A stretch of DNA of 64,000 nt from Chlamydomonas sphaeroides (taxonomy: Eukaryota; Chlorophyta; Chlorophyceae; Chlamydomonadales; Chlamydomonadaceae): positions 47,363 through 111,362 of the forward strand of contig BDDC01000077.1 of the NCBI GenBank assembly GCA_001662425.1, given 5' to 3'. Within the stretch, counting starts at the first letter, position 1, and each line of letters starts with the position of its first letter. The notes below the pieces were generated by a model. That model saw nothing but the letters and a program-made list of their open reading frames with translations. It was not told the DNA's origin and searched no databases. The translations under genes and the position numbers were made by a program. Shown piece by piece: positions 1 to 12,900 of this stretch.

Positions 1-26
1 GAATCCCCAAGATCGGCTGGCGGCGC

Positions 27-3000
27 TCAGTGGGCTGGCGGCGCTCCGCCCGCACTGGCGCTCACGCGGATGAGCACATCGCTGGGGCAGGCCGAGCCCA
101 TGGACGCGCCGTCGTCCTCGCGGCCGATGCCTGGCGCCAGCGGGCGGTGCATGTCGGCGCTGGTGCCGCTGCCGCCCGACACGCTCGCGGTGGCGTACTC
201 GCCGCGCTCCCGCCGCCGGCGGCGGTACCAGGCGGCAAGGATCAGGATGGCCAGCAGCAGGATGACGCTGGGCACGACCACCGCCGGCACAACGGTTCCC
301 ACGTCCACGCCGCGGCTGCCGCCCGCATCCTCGGCCCCGACCCACACCAGCCGGCCATCGGCTGTGGCATTCACATAGCCGCGGAAGCAGCCGCTGTCGC
401 CAATCACCTCGGCCACGCACGTGTTGGGCGGCTGGTCGGGCAGCACACGCTGCAGGCACACGTCCGCGAGGCCCATGCGGCCCTGCACCTGGAAGGCCAG
501 GCTGGCGGAGGAGGAGGACGCCACGCTCCAGCGCGCGCCGTCGTTGCGATCGAGCAGCAGCGAGGGCCCGCTGGGGCGCACGGTGCCGCGCGTGGTGAGC
601 TGGTCGACGGCCGAGGGGGACAGCACCAGATGCACGGTGGCGGTGCGGCCGGCGGCGGAGGGAGCAGTGCACACCGCGCCCGCGGTGGGGGCGGGCGACA
701 GCGCGAACTCGAAGATGGACGCGGTGTCGAGCGAATTGTAGCGGGCGTTGCGCAGCGCGAGGCAGGAGTCGGCCATGGGGCGCGCCGAGGGGCAGACGGG
801 GCCGAGGCCAGCGGGCGGGGGGCTGGGCGGGCGCGGCTTGACGGCGATGTCCGACTCATCGAAGAACATCATGATGAAGACGTTACCGGAGCGGACCATG
901 GCGCCGCAGGCCTGGCCGGCAGTGGGATGGATGAGAAAGGAAGGGCGACACGTCAAGCGTGGGCTTTGCCGACAATATCTGGAACAGCATTGCGCGCTGC
1001 GACGCCCTCGGGTTCTCTTGCCCGCTCGAATTCCACACACTGCGGTGCCCCCTTGCGCCCACCTTGCTGCCCTGGCCCGGCAGCGCGTTGCGCGCGCACA
1101 GGTCGCTGAGCGTGCGGCCGCCCGAGGGCAGCGTGACGAAGAAGTCAATGGTGGACTCGCGGGCAGGACCGTACGTGAAGGTGAGCGCGGCGGGCTTGGA
1201 GGCGCTGCGCGCGTCGATGATCTGCTTGCCATTGTTGGCGGCATCGTCGTGCCCCACCGACACGGCGTTGGCCACGGCGGGGTTGATGTAAAGCGTCCAA
1301 GAGCAGATGTCCACGCAATAGGGCTTGCGGCAGCCCGAGGCGGGGTTGTTGTTGGCCAGCAGCCAGGTGAAGGTGGTGGAGGCGGGGTCCGAAGCCTTCT
1401 CGTAGTACTGCAGCGACATGCTCGTGTCGGAGGGCGGCACATTAAACGCGGGGCGGCAGGTGCCGGGCGGCGGCTCGGGCACGGACGCATCGGGCAGCGC
1501 AATGCCCGAGGGGCAGCACAGCCCGGTGTCGCTGTGCATGTGGTAGTCGCAGCCGCCCTGCTCGGGGTCGCTCGAGGCGTCGCACAGGTCGCCGGGGGTG
1601 GTGCTGCCCGTGGGGAGGCGCACGGTCACGGTCAGCGGCAGGCCGGCGGGGCCGAGCGAGTCCAGGGTGATGCGCAGGTCGTCCAACAGCAGCGACTGGT
1701 ACGAGGTCTGGGCGTCCTCGTTCCAGGGCGACGTGGAGAAGCCCACGGAGCGGCCGTCCAGCTGTACGTCCTTGATGGACAGCGACGTCACCTTGAGGCT
1801 CATGTACGACAGGTCGGCGCCGCAGCAGGCCGACGCGCCCTCCTCCGAGCAGCTGTCCGTGGCGACGATGCGGAACGAGTAGGTGCTGTAGGTGGCGCCA
1901 TCAAGCGTGCGGGGCGGCGAGGGGCCGTCGAAGATGAGCTGGTACGCGCTGTTGGCCAAGGAGGCCGAGCAGCGGAAAGCGTCCGGCGGCAGAGCGAAGT
2001 TGGGAACCGCGTAGCCGCTGGTAATGGTGGAGGGGCAGCAGGCGGAGGGGTTGGTGCGGCTGCCACCCTCGATCACAAGCTCGCACAGGCCGGGAATGGG
2101 AGCCAGGCCGGGGAGCGGGCACAGCATGTCGGCTTTGCCCTCGACAGTGACGGCCATGGGAACACCTGTTGCAGCAGCATGGGAGGGGGCCGTGGTGGTA
2201 AGCAGGGTGCGGCAAGTCAGGCGTTGATGCTGTTGGAACGCGTGAAGACCGCGCGGCTGTTGCAGCCCTGGCATAGTCATGTGATACGTGGCTTACAGCT
2301 GCGCGAACAGGCGATTACGAGGGCATGCAAGCGCTGGTTGGCTCACCCGAGGAAGCCTGCTCCACGGTCAGGTTCAGGGCGCCAAGACGCAGACCGTAGT
2401 CCGACTGCTCCACGCTGGCCACGGTCCGCCCGCCGACTGCGACGTGCGTCACCTTGAGCACGGGGTCTGGGGCGGGGGATGAGCGGCATGAGGGCAGGGC
2501 ATGAAGGGGGTAACAATGGAACGGCACCGAGCAGCTTCCCACGCCTCAGGACACCGCCGCAAGACAAGAACCCAAGGAATTAGCGGAGGGTGCCTCACCA
2601 ACATCGACCCATAGGTTTTGCGCGCTGGCAGTGCAGCAAGACTGGTCGTCCAGCGCTGAATTGCAGGCCGAGTTGGAGTGGAAGGTGTAGAAGAAGGTCG
2701 TGTATGTGCGACCGCCAAAGGCCTGCTGCGTATGGTTCAGGTACCGCAGGCCGTATGGGGAGGCGTACGAGTCCGCCTGGCAGCACGGCCCCTTAAGAGG
2801 GCAACGCGGCGGCAGCTGCGTTGGCATCATGTACGACTTCACTTCGGTGAGGTCTTGCCGCAAGAGTCGTGTAAAGCTGCATGGAGATCGGGAATTCGCA
2901 GATGCTCAGTCCCATGTGGCATTGGGACAGCTAGGACTAGCCATCCCGATTAGGCGGGGCGAACCCCACGCTCGTTTCCGCGGGGGCTTGCACGCACCTG

Positions 3001-3098
3001 GGCACGAACCCGACGCTAAGCAAGCCGTCAGCGTCTGCACTGCAGCGCGTTGCTGCAAGGAGAACGCTGCATAGGAGAAGAACAGCCCGCATCCTCAT
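27..3098 (-). CDS. pherophorin-like single-pass membrane protein with tandem pherophorin domains
   Basis: Five exons join in phase: 3098-2998, 2876-2599, 2466-2347, 2165-1063 and 911-27. The start at 3098 was chosen because it opens directly into a signal peptide (MRMRAVLLLCSVLLAATRC). The ectodomain shows four successive Cys-rich units. The first two fit the pherophorin (DUF3707) pattern well: an SPYGL opening, a Cys-bracketed strand core, a late LC...C pair and a terminal CCP. The third and fourth are more diverged. Near the C terminus a hydrophobic stretch (VVPAVVVPSVILLLAILILA) is followed by YRRRRRER, so a type I single-pass protein with a short Ser/Gly-rich cytosolic tail. Pherophorins are extracellular-matrix glycoproteins of volvocine and related algae; classical members have a hydroxyproline-rich rod, which is absent here. 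Role inferred: cell-surface or wall protein. The family call is by motif only. Confidence 0.62.
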
Positions 3099-3701
3099 GC
3101 GCACCGCTGCGGGCCTGCGAGGGCCAGCGCAACATCGCATTCCGGCGCGCTCAGCTCTGACCCGCGGCCAGAAGGTCATGTGCAGCCCCTATTGATCGAT
3201 GGCAACAAGTTCGTGCGCCGTGCGCTACGTACGCACCTCAAGCCCGCGTGGCAGGTCGCGGCGCGTTCAAAGTTGTCGCTGCCTAGCACTCTGCAAGCCG
3301 TTACCGCCCCAAACAGGGCTGCTGGTACTTCGTAATTAACAGGCTCAAGCAGGAAGGGAAGTCGCTGCAGCTGCCGCGATATGTAGCACTTGAGCCGCGC
3401 TGCAGCGTTGGTCTGTCGCAAGGTGTTAGCAAACGAGCTCACAGTGGTGTCGGGAGCGTGATGTTTGGTGTAAACTTAAGCGTGCAGCTGATGGCCCTGT
3501 ACACACTTCCATTGCAAACCCCGCGACGGACTGGTCGACTTGGATCCAAGTGTCATCGGGCTTGCGGCAACACAACCGTGCGCAGCTTAACATAACACCT
3601 CGCTAGCACATATCCCAACATCAAAGGCCGAATATTGTAGCTGCCGGCAACGCGGCACGCAAGCACCTCGGCGTTCCCGCCAAACACATTCATTGTCCAG
3701 G
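3099..3701. other. intergenic: 5' flank of pherophorin-like gene, 3' flank of hydrolase
   Basis: This 603-base stretch lies between two genes read leftward. It should hold the promoter of the pherophorin-like gene and the 3' UTR of the hydrolase. I see no convincing coding exon and no TTACA (TGTAA on the minus strand) just downstream of the hydrolase stop. Confidence 0.5.
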
Positions 3702-5797
3702 TCACCCGGCCAACCCCTCCGGCGCCAGGTGCCGCACCATCCACTCGCACACAGCCTCGCGCATGGCCTCCGTCTCCTGGTGCCCAACGCCCTCTGCGAC
3801 CATCAGCCGCAACCGCTCATCCGTACCCGCGTCCCCAATCGCCTGCACATACGCACACCGCGCCGCTGCTACTGCCAGCTTTACGCCAGCGAGCGGAGTG
3901 CGCGGGTCCAGCTCTCCCGTTGCCACGAGGAGTGGTCTAGGAGCAATGGCGGGCAGCGAGCTGGGGCCGTCGTAGCTCGGCAAACCTGCGGACCGCCAAC
4001 ACGAAGCCGGGGCCGGCGGGGACGCCGTGGTCAAGCACAAACGGGTGGTGCTTGTCAAGCAGAAACGGGCAGTGGCGCAGGCACACTTCCGAGCTAGATG
4101 GCAAGCCGGGTCTCCTGAGAAGCTCGCATTTCCGGCGCAACGGCCGTGGCGCAGCTTGGCGCCAGCAAGGGTACCGTGTGCTAAAGTCCCGTCGCTGCAA
4201 GACGCTGTCCCCTTGCCGCGTGCCAGTGCTGCCAAGCTATGGCCGCACGCACGCACCTGGCAGCAGCCGCTCCCACACCGCCCGCACAACTGCGGCGTCC
4301 ACCTGCAGCACACGGCCAGCACCGGTTCAGCAACCAGTCGAGCGCCAAGGCTGGTTAGCACAAGCGCAGTGCTGCACGCCCGCCAAGCCAGCCTCGCGGC
4401 CACAGACGCACCTCCGGGGGCCCTTGCGCCTCGCCGCCGGCCGCGCCGCCGGCCGCCGGCCGCAGCTCCGCGGCCGCCACCTCGAACAACAGCGGGATGC
4501 TGCTCACGCGGCCCTGTGTGGGCGAGGCGCGTGCAGCACACGCCCATGCTGAGAGCAAGCGAAGCGCGCGCCGCCTGCGTGCGCTTCCCGATCATGGGCG
4601 CGAGCCAGGCCCACATGCCACCGCACCTGGAAGGCGTTGTTGTCGATCGCCCAGCCAAAGTCCTGCACGCCAATCACGGGCGCCACCACGGCGACCCGGG
4701 GGTCGGCTGCGGCCGTGAGCCAGGCCCACATGCCGCCAGCGCTGACACCTGCGACGGCGAGGGCCGGTGAGGGGAGCGCACGGAGGGGATGAGCCCGCAG
4801 GTCGTCGAGGCAGAGCCTGGTTGCGGAGGGGAAAGACAGCCTGCGAAGGACGCCCGTGAGCAAGTCCGCCACAGCGGCACCGCCTCGACCCGCCCTTCCT
4901 CCGGACATCCAAGCGGGCCGCAGCTCGCCCATGCACACTCCGGCTCGGAGCGCTCCCCAGCCGCACCCGTCATGCCGATGCGACCCGGGTCCACGTCAGG
5001 CCGCCCCTCCAGCACTGCCAGCGCCGCCAGCAGGTCCGCCACCGTGTCGAGCAGGAACGGCCGCTCCGCAGCCCCCGCCCACGCAGCCACGAGCGCCGTC
5101 TCGTAAACGTGCCGCCGGACCGCTGCCGGCGACAGCGCCCCGGCCCCGTCTGCTGCGGGCCCGGGATCTGGCGCCGAGCTCTGCGCGTGCAGCCAGGGAG
5201 GGCGGCTCGCAGCGCCTGGCTGTGGACTGTCGCCGCCGTGCGACGCGCTGCGGGTTGAAGCCGGACCGGCGTCCGGCGGCGCCTCGCAGGCTCCGGCGAT
5301 CGGCTCCGGCGGTGCGGTGGCGAGCACCGCGGCGGCCACGGCCTCGCCCCTGCGGCTGTGCAGCTCCGCCAGGGCTCGCAGCCAGGCGCTGACGGCGGCC
5401 GGCTCCGTCGGCGCAGCGCCGGACTCAGCCACGGCTGCGGCCGCGCTGCTGGCCGGCGCCGGCCCGTCAGCGGCGGGCGGCGACAAGGAGCTCCGTGCCA
5501 CGGCCGCGGGCAGCCAGGACGGCACCACGGCGCGGGCGCCATGGTAGCGCGCCTCGATGGCGGCGGTGAGGAAGCCGCGGCGAGCGAAGTCGCGCTGCTT
5601 GGCCTCAACCGCCTCCAGCCCCTCGCCCGTGGCGTGCAGCAGCACGACGGCCGGCAGCCGAGGCCCGGGAGCCCGGGCCTCAGGCACTGGGGTGGCTTGC
5701 TGTTGGGGCTGGGCCGCCGGTCTCACGATCCGCAGCGGCACCCAGCCCTGCTCGGAGCCGGGCTCGGCCAGGAACGCGAGCTCCTCCACAACCAGGC
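3702..5797 (-). CDS. alpha/beta hydrolase family protein (first exon not located)
   Basis: Exons 5797-4967, 4748-4627, 4513-4412, 4302-4257 and 3985-3702 join in phase to give an alpha/beta-hydrolase fold of the plant type that carries an IGVQ.F.WA motif after the nucleophile elbow. Visible elements are AVVLLHATGE (oxyanion strand), RYHGAR, RIGMTGVSAGGMWAW (nucleophile Ser in G-x-S-x-G, rebuilt across the first intron), PVIGVQDFGWAIDN, a helix SIPLLFEVAAAEL, APRPLLVATGELDPRTPL (acid Asp) and GVGHQETEAM (His). The catalytic triad is therefore intact. About 135 residues rich in Ala, Pro and Ser sit between RYHGAR and YETALVAAW. The exon at 5797 begins after a clear acceptor, so at least one upstream exon exists to the right and the true start is unknown. 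Substrate cannot be told; many relatives are uncharacterised esterases. Confidence 0.8.
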
Positions 5798-6963
5798 CTG
5801 GTGGCAGGCGGGAGGCGAGGGGATGCGCTGGGCTCGGTGTTCTACGCAGTACCCGTGCGTCCCAACGCTAGAGCTTGCAAGGACACCGGTAGGTGACAGC
5901 GAGCGCGATGCAAACGGGTGGCGCACATGAGGCAACTTGCTGTGGAGGGGCGTCCGCGCGGGGCGTCCGTGGGGCAGGCTGGGGCGTGGGGTTGGCTGGG
6001 GGCAGACACCGGTACCGCAGGACACCCCGCGCCGAGGCACCGTGGCGCGGCATCCACCCACAAGCGCAAGCGCACCTTCCTCGGGAAGTAGCTGTGCAGG
6101 TGCTACATGGTGCAGCTGTTGGTGCAGGAAAGGGGCCGTCCATCGTGCGGCGGGGAAAGGGACCGAGGGGATTGAACATCGTGGGCCGACGTAGCTACCG
6201 CGTGCTCGCAACACAAGAGCGCACCTGTGGCGCTGAAGGTAGCTGCCTGCCGCGGCAGACAGCCTCCAGTAGCGCTGCGCGAGCGCGCAATGCAGCGTCC
6301 ATGCTGCGGCACGCGTAGCCGCTCTTGTCGATCTGTTGGCTCTTTACGCTTCAGGCAAGCAAGCAGATGCCGTGAGGCGCAAGCAGTGTTCGCGAAGAAT
6401 ATCGGCAAGTGTTGCGCAGTGGATGGATGGTCGGTGCTTGCGCCGCTGCGTCTGCGAGATGTAAGGTGACAATGTGTGCGCCAGGTGCTTAAATCAAAGC
6501 GAACTGGCGGCCAACAGCCGCGTGGACCCTCAACTGCCCGGACACGCCGGATACATCATACTCTCTCAACCCGCGCCCCTCGCACCGGCGCCCCCCACCG
6601 CCCCAAGCGCCGCAGCAAACACCTCGGCCTTCAATTGCAGTGCGCAGCGCATGCATCGAGCATTGTGGCCACACCATCTTATATGCCCCAGCCCATCGAA
6701 AGCATTAGACCAGCATAAGACCAGCTTTGAAGCAACAGTGCGCTCACGGCGCTCACGACAGTCCAGCCTTGAGACACTAGATGCGTCCAACGCCATTACC
6801 CATGCGCCCACTCACGCGACACAATGCCGCACTGTACGACCACCGACCGTTCAGAAGCGCTAGTGCTGAGCCCAGCAACCTCTATCCATTCAAGCCCCTG
6901 CCCGTCAGCACGCCAGCGCCAAACGGTGGTCCCCACCGACAGCAGTCGCACAACGGGCACAGC
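5798..6963. other. intergenic: hydrolase 5' end and cyclase 3' UTR
   Basis: The missing first exon or exons of the hydrolase should lie in the left half of this stretch on the minus strand, but I cannot choose among several short open frames. The right half should be the 3' UTR of the receptor cyclase. No RNA gene or repeat was recognised. Confidence 0.4.
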
Positions 6964-9900
6964 TCACGCCGGCGGCGCCGGCGGCGCGTCAGGCTCCGTG
7001 AAGCGCACCAGCCGCTGCCCGCCGCCCGCGGCGCGCGGCGGCGTGGCCGGCGACGGCTCCAGCTCCGCCGGCTCGGGCACCGCCGGCGCATCCACCGCCG
7101 CGGCCGCGAGGCTCGCCGCCGAGTTGACGCCGCTCGCGGCCATCGGCGGCGCGTCGCCGCTGCCCGCCCGCCAGCGCATGCTGACCGATGTGGCCATGTG
7201 GGCCAGCTGCTGCACCATGTTGCGGCCCCGCTTCATGGTACCCGACGGCTGCAGAGCCGGACTGGCGGCGCCGTCAGCGGCGCCGCCGCCGCTGCCGCCT
7301 TCGGCGGCGGCGACGGCCGCGGCGGCCGCGGCCGACACGCTGCCCCCGCCCGCCAGCCGCGCGGCCAGGCTGCGCGCCTTGAGCAGCCCGCCGGCGGCGG
7401 GCGAGCCGGGGCCGGCGGGCGAGGCGGGGCCGCCGCTGTGGGTGCCGCCCACGCTGTTGCCGCCCAGCAGCACGCGAAGACGGCGGGCCGAGTGCGAGGA
7501 GCGGGTCATCTCCACGTTGGGCGGCCTGCGAGCAGCCAGGACGTGGGGGTGTGCCAAGGGATCAACGCACACGGATCACATGCGCCCATAGAAGGCGTGG
7601 GGTCAGCGCACGTGGCCTCCGCCGCGCAGCTAGCAGCGGCCCCAGCCCCGCAGCAGCCCCGTCTCTCAGCAGCCTAGCGCCCAGCCCAGCGCCCAGCCCG
7701 CCCGCCCAGCCCACGGGGCGAGCCCCACCAGCCCCGCAGCCCAGCGTCCCGCCAACCCCACACGCGACAGAACGTCCAGCGGGGCGCAACCACCCACCCA
7801 TCCAGCCACGCACGCACCCCGCCACCCACCTGTGCGGGTTGTGCAGCAGCCAGCGCTCCCGCAGCCGCGAGGCCAGGTCGGGGATGCTGGTCTCCGCCTC
7901 CGCCACCAGGCCCGCCGCGTCGGCCACCTTGCCGCCCTTGCCCTTGGGCGCGTCGGCGGGGAACTTGCGCCCCGCCAGGTGCTCCAGCTCGATGCGGCAC
8001 ATGGGGATGTCCTCGGGCGAGCCCTTGAACCGGAACACGCCGATGCGGTGCGCCGACACCCGCACCCGGTAGGTGGAGCCCACGGGCCCGTCCACCTTAA
8101 TATTGCGCCCCTCGTCCGCCGCGGCACGCTCAGCCGCCAGCGCCTCCTCGCGCTCCTTCTCGGTGGGCAGGGCCAGCGCCGGCGGCCGCGGCGAGCGCAG
8201 CGAGGACAGCGAGTTGCCGGAGCCGGCCACGGCGTTGGAGACCTGCCGCGCGATGAGCGCGGCCGCGCCGGCGCCGGAGGGCGTGGCGGTGGAGGAGCCG
8301 GGCGTGGAGAAGCCGGCGGACATGGCGCGCTGCTGGCGCGTCAGCGGCGCGTTGGCGGATGAGGAGGCGGGCGCGGCGATGGAGGCCGAGGGCGCGCGCG
8401 CCATGGAGAGGTGGCTGGGGCCGGGGCCGGGGCCAGCGCCGGGGCCGCCCATGGCGCGCAGCGGCGAGGGGTTCCTCGGCGGCGAGTAGGAGTTGTAGGG
8501 CGAGCCGGGGCGCGCGGCGGCGGGGCTGATGTCGCGCGCGCCGCTGCCGCCCGCCGGGCTGGCGGCCTGCTCCGCGCCGGGGCCGGCGGCGCGGGCGCTG
8601 CTGCTGGCGCTGGCGGCGGTGAGCACCGCGCGCGCGAGCGGTGACACGCGCGATGCGTCGCCGGCGGGCCCTGGCGCGCCGCCGGCGGCGCCCTGCGGCG
8701 CCGGCGACGACACGACCGCGGAGCTGCTGGCGGTCGGCGTGACGGGCGAGCTCTCGCCGCCGCTGTACCCGTACGCGGGGCTGCCGTCCTGGCCGCCGCC
8801 GACGCTGAGCGTGGGCGACGCCAGCGGCTCCAGCGGCGGCGGCCGCCGCTTGTGGCAGCCGCCGTCGCTCTGCTGCGGGCCGCCGCCGTCGGCGCCCTGC
8901 TGGGCCATCGGCGGTGGCGGCGGCAGCATGCGGGCGGGGCTGTCGATGCCGCCGGGCGTCTCAACCGTGCCGTACAGCGTCGTCATGCTGGGCCCCCCGG
9001 CCACGTGCTCCCGGCCGTTGCCGACCCCATCCCCCGAGCTGCCCTCGCCGCTTGGCGGGCCGCGCGGCGAGCCGTCTGCGAGCCGCAGCGCGGCGGGGGC
9101 CTTGCGAGGCAGCGCCCGCGGCGGCGCGCCGTCGGTGATGCCGGCGGCGGCGCCCACCTCTACCGCTATGGCCGATGGGTCGACGCCGTTGGAGGGTCCG
9201 GCGGCGGCGGCCGACACGGCGCTGGGGTCGCTACCGTCCCGACCCACGCCCTCGGCCACAGGCCCCGGCCGCGGCGACTCCTCCTCCTCCGCCCGAATCG
9301 CCAGCGAGATGTTGACCCGCAGTGGGCCCTGCGCGGTGGCGCGGTGGGGCACGGCAAGCAGGCCGGTCAACTTGGGAATGCGGACATCCCGCCTGCCGCA
9401 GCTGCCGCAACACTGTACCCGCCACCCCCGCCTGCAGGGCCCCCCATCCGCATGTGCTCCCGCCCGGGGCCTACCCGACCGGCCGAGGGGCGGCCCGAGG
9501 TGGCTGCCGAGGAGCGGCCGTCCGAGGTGCGCTCCGTGTGGCCGCTGGAGAAGCGGTCGCGCTCTATCCACGGCAGCGCGTTGGGGCCCGACAGCGGCTG
9601 CGGCGTGGCCGCCTCGCTCTCGTCGTCGCGCGGCTGCAGGTGCTGCTGCAGGTGCTGCATCGCCCGGCGGCCCTGTGGGGCGATGGCGGTGGGGGCGGCA
9701 GGGGCAGCGGCAGGAGCAGCATGTGCGTCATGTGACCTGTGGAGGTTGCAAGCGCAGTGACAAAGGTCACAGTGCATACAACAATCCCAGTCCCCGTCGG
9801 TGGCGGTGGAGGGACGGGGGCAGGCGGGCAGGGGCTGCAGCAGCGGGGCAGGGCTCCTGGCGCAGCGCTGCGCAGGCCTGACGCCGTCGGCTGCCTCGGA

Positions 9901-12900
9901 ACCCCGCAGCGGGAGGCGCCACATGGGCCAGGCCGGGGCACTGCAGCGTGCCGCCGCCGCCGCCGCCGCTTGACTGCAGCAGGCCCTGCTTACGAGGGGC
10001 TCGCCCGGCAGCCGCGGCACGCACCTGGGGTCGCAGCTCGACAGAGTGCCGGTCGCTGGAGGGTCGCTCCTCAGCGACAGCAGCGGCAGGCGGGGGCTGC
10101 AGCACCGCGGGCGCCGGCTCGGGCGCAACGCGGCGCGAGGCCGCGCCGCCGCCGCCCAGGATCATCCGCGACGGCAGTGGCTCCGACGCGCCCGGCCGCG
10201 CGCCGCCACTGCTGCCGCCGCCGCCGACCGACGGTGGCGGCGAGCGCTGCGGACTAGGCACTGCCGCCGGCGCGTCGTCGGCCCAGGGCGCCGGCACGCG
10301 CGCTATGCCGCCGACGCTGGCGCGGCGCGGCGCGCTGGGGCCGGGTGGCGGCGGCGACGACATCTCCTCGTTGGCCTCCGCCTCCTTCACCACGGACATG
10401 CGCCGCGTATGGCTGGGGATGCCGCCCGATGCTGAGGTCTGGGAGGAGGACGATGGAAACGGCCCGCTGCCGCCGCCTTCCGCGATGCCGCGAGCGCTGG
10501 CTGCGGCCGTTGCCGCGACCGCGGCGGTGGAGGCCGGGGCAAAGCCGGAGGCGGCAGCGACGGCCGAGACGCCGGCGGCCGAGGCGGCGGTGGCGGCAGC
10601 CGAAGCGATGGCGAAGGGGCCGGCGGCAGCGGGGTCGGGCAGGGCGCAGGCTTGCGCTTGCCAGGTGGAGATGACCTTGAGCGCCAGCGCAGCCTGCGCG
10701 TGCGGCCAGGAGGGCGGTGTACCCAGGCAGCGGGAGGACGGGCGTCAGCAGCTGGACCCAGCTGTGATGCAGCGCGGCGGAGGGTCAGAGGCAGGCAATG
10801 GACAATGGGGCCCCAGCCGGCGCACCTCCACTGCGATCATGCCGCCGTGTGCCGCCGCGTCCATGTAGCGCGCGGCCTGGTTGATGGAGGCGCCGTGGTA
10901 GTCTGGGGCCGGGGGCCGGGGCGGGGGGAGGAGGGGGCACACCAGGGAAAGCGGCGCTCGTGTGCCGCGATGAGGCACGTAGCGGGGCTGCTGGAACCTG
11001 GCCCCAGGGCCGTTGGCCCTGCCCCAGCGCCCTGCCCCGGCGGCCTCCGCCTGCCCCGCACCCGCTCTGCCGATGTGGTCGGGGATGATGGAGCGCGGGC
11101 TTCCCTCGCAGATGCCGATCTTCATCCTGTGAGGGAGGGGCAAGCGGCCGCACAAGCGGGGTTGGCGCGGGCAGCAACCCTTGCGCCCGGGCTCCGATAC
11201 GCCGCCGCGCCGGACTCTGTGAGCCGCGACGCGCCGGACCCTGTTACCGAGGGCCAGTTCCGGCATCCACTGCGTGAAGGGAGCTGAACCCCGCCCCCTG
11301 TTCCCCTACGCACCTCGGCCCCCTGAAAATCAGGTTGGTGCCGCCCTCGTCGTACTCCTCCTTCCAGAACTTGGTCGCCGCCTGCCCAGGGCACGTCGGA
11401 GCAGCACCCCCAGCCTCAGCAGCTGCCGCCGCACCATCCTCAGGACCGGGGTAGCGGGGCCGCTGTGCAGCTGTGCCGCTGCCCGCATGTGCCCTCATGT
11501 GCCCTCATGTGCCCTCATGTGCCCTCATGTGCCCTGATGTGTCCTCATGTGCCCTGCTGCCATTCTGCGTCCTTTCCGCAAGCAGCCCGCGACTCCCTCA
11601 CACCTCTCTCCCCCTGGCCCCGGCCCGCTGTGCTCCCCTCCTCACCTCGGGCCAGTCCGCGTACATGAGCACGTCCTGCAGCAGCAGCGAGAACTCCACA
11701 GCCGTCTGGGGGCGAGGAGGGGAGACAGGAAACAGGGGCCGGGGCAGGAGGCATGCGGCGAGGTTAGCTCCATGCGGCGTGCAGATGCCAGGCTGGCCCC
11801 GCACTACCCTCCCGGCGCCCTCGTCAACTTCCTGTTGGGCGCCGCCCTGCCGAGCTCACCTCGGGTGTGGGGAATGCGATCATGTACTTGAGGTCGCCGT
11901 CCTGCATGCGACACAGGTAGCCCGCGGGGCCCAGCGGCCCGCTGGGAGCGGCCGGAGGCTGCGGCGCAGCCGCGGCAGCAGCAGCCGCAATTGCCGCGGC
12001 CGCCGCCGGCCCCACCCCCGACGCGCCCGGCAACGTCGAGGCCCCGGGCAGCGCCGATGCGCCGGCCGCGGTCATGCCGACGCTGGAGATGGTCCTCGCC
12101 TCGGGCGGCGGCGCGGTGACGCAGCGCAGGCAGGCGCGGATGCAGGCGGCGCAGACGTCATGCACGCGGCGCGCGTCGCGGCGGAAGCGCGTGGCAAAGG
12201 CCTTGCCGTTGTCGACGATGGCGAAGACCATGGTGATGGGCGGGATGGTCACGGGGCCGTCCACGGAGCCCAGCGGCGCGTCAAAGGTGCCTGGGGTGGC
12301 CGCCGGCGCGAGGAGGGGCAGGGGGTGCGCCGAGGGTGAGACGTTCTACCACAGCGGGGCAGGGGTGGGGGCCAGAGGTGGTGGGTCCATGTGCGGGGTT
12401 GCGCAGCTGCGGCAGTGACTACCTCCACCTAGTAGGAGCTCATCAGGGCAGCAGCGCAGCAGAGGCAGCCAGGCCCCCGCGCCAGAGCCGCACCTGGCGC
12501 CGAGAAGTAGGGCTGGTCGGAGCACACCCACTCGTCCTTGAGGGTGATCTTGTTGCCGAACACCCGCGCCCGGCCCGTCAGCGCGGGGGGCGCCATCTGG
12601 TACAGCCGCAGCCGCTCGGGGCCCTTAGTGCGGCGGCCCGCCTGCATGCGTTGGGAGCGTTGGGGGACACACTGGGTTCAAGACTGCGCGCCTGCGCCAT
12701 TGCGTCACTCAACCCCACGGCAACCCAGCCAGGAGCCCGCACACGGCCCCAGCCAGCCCCTGCGGTGTACCTTGGGCGTGCTAGGCGGCAGCGGCGTGGC
12801 GGGCCCGCCCGCGACGGGCGACTCGGGCGCCAGCGTGGAGGCGTCCAGCTGGAAGAGCGGCAGCCGCTTGGTGGAGGGGCAGTGCGTGTACTCGCCCATG

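Noticed and set aside
748..2457. 569-codon plus-strand open frame
   Set aside because: It lies antisense to the pherophorin-like exons. Its product is Arg/Gly/Ala/His-rich with no domain, as expected of a shadow frame in GC-rich DNA.
11481..11550. CRISPR-like array
   Set aside because: The units adjoin without spacers and are only 10 bases long, in a eukaryotic intron.
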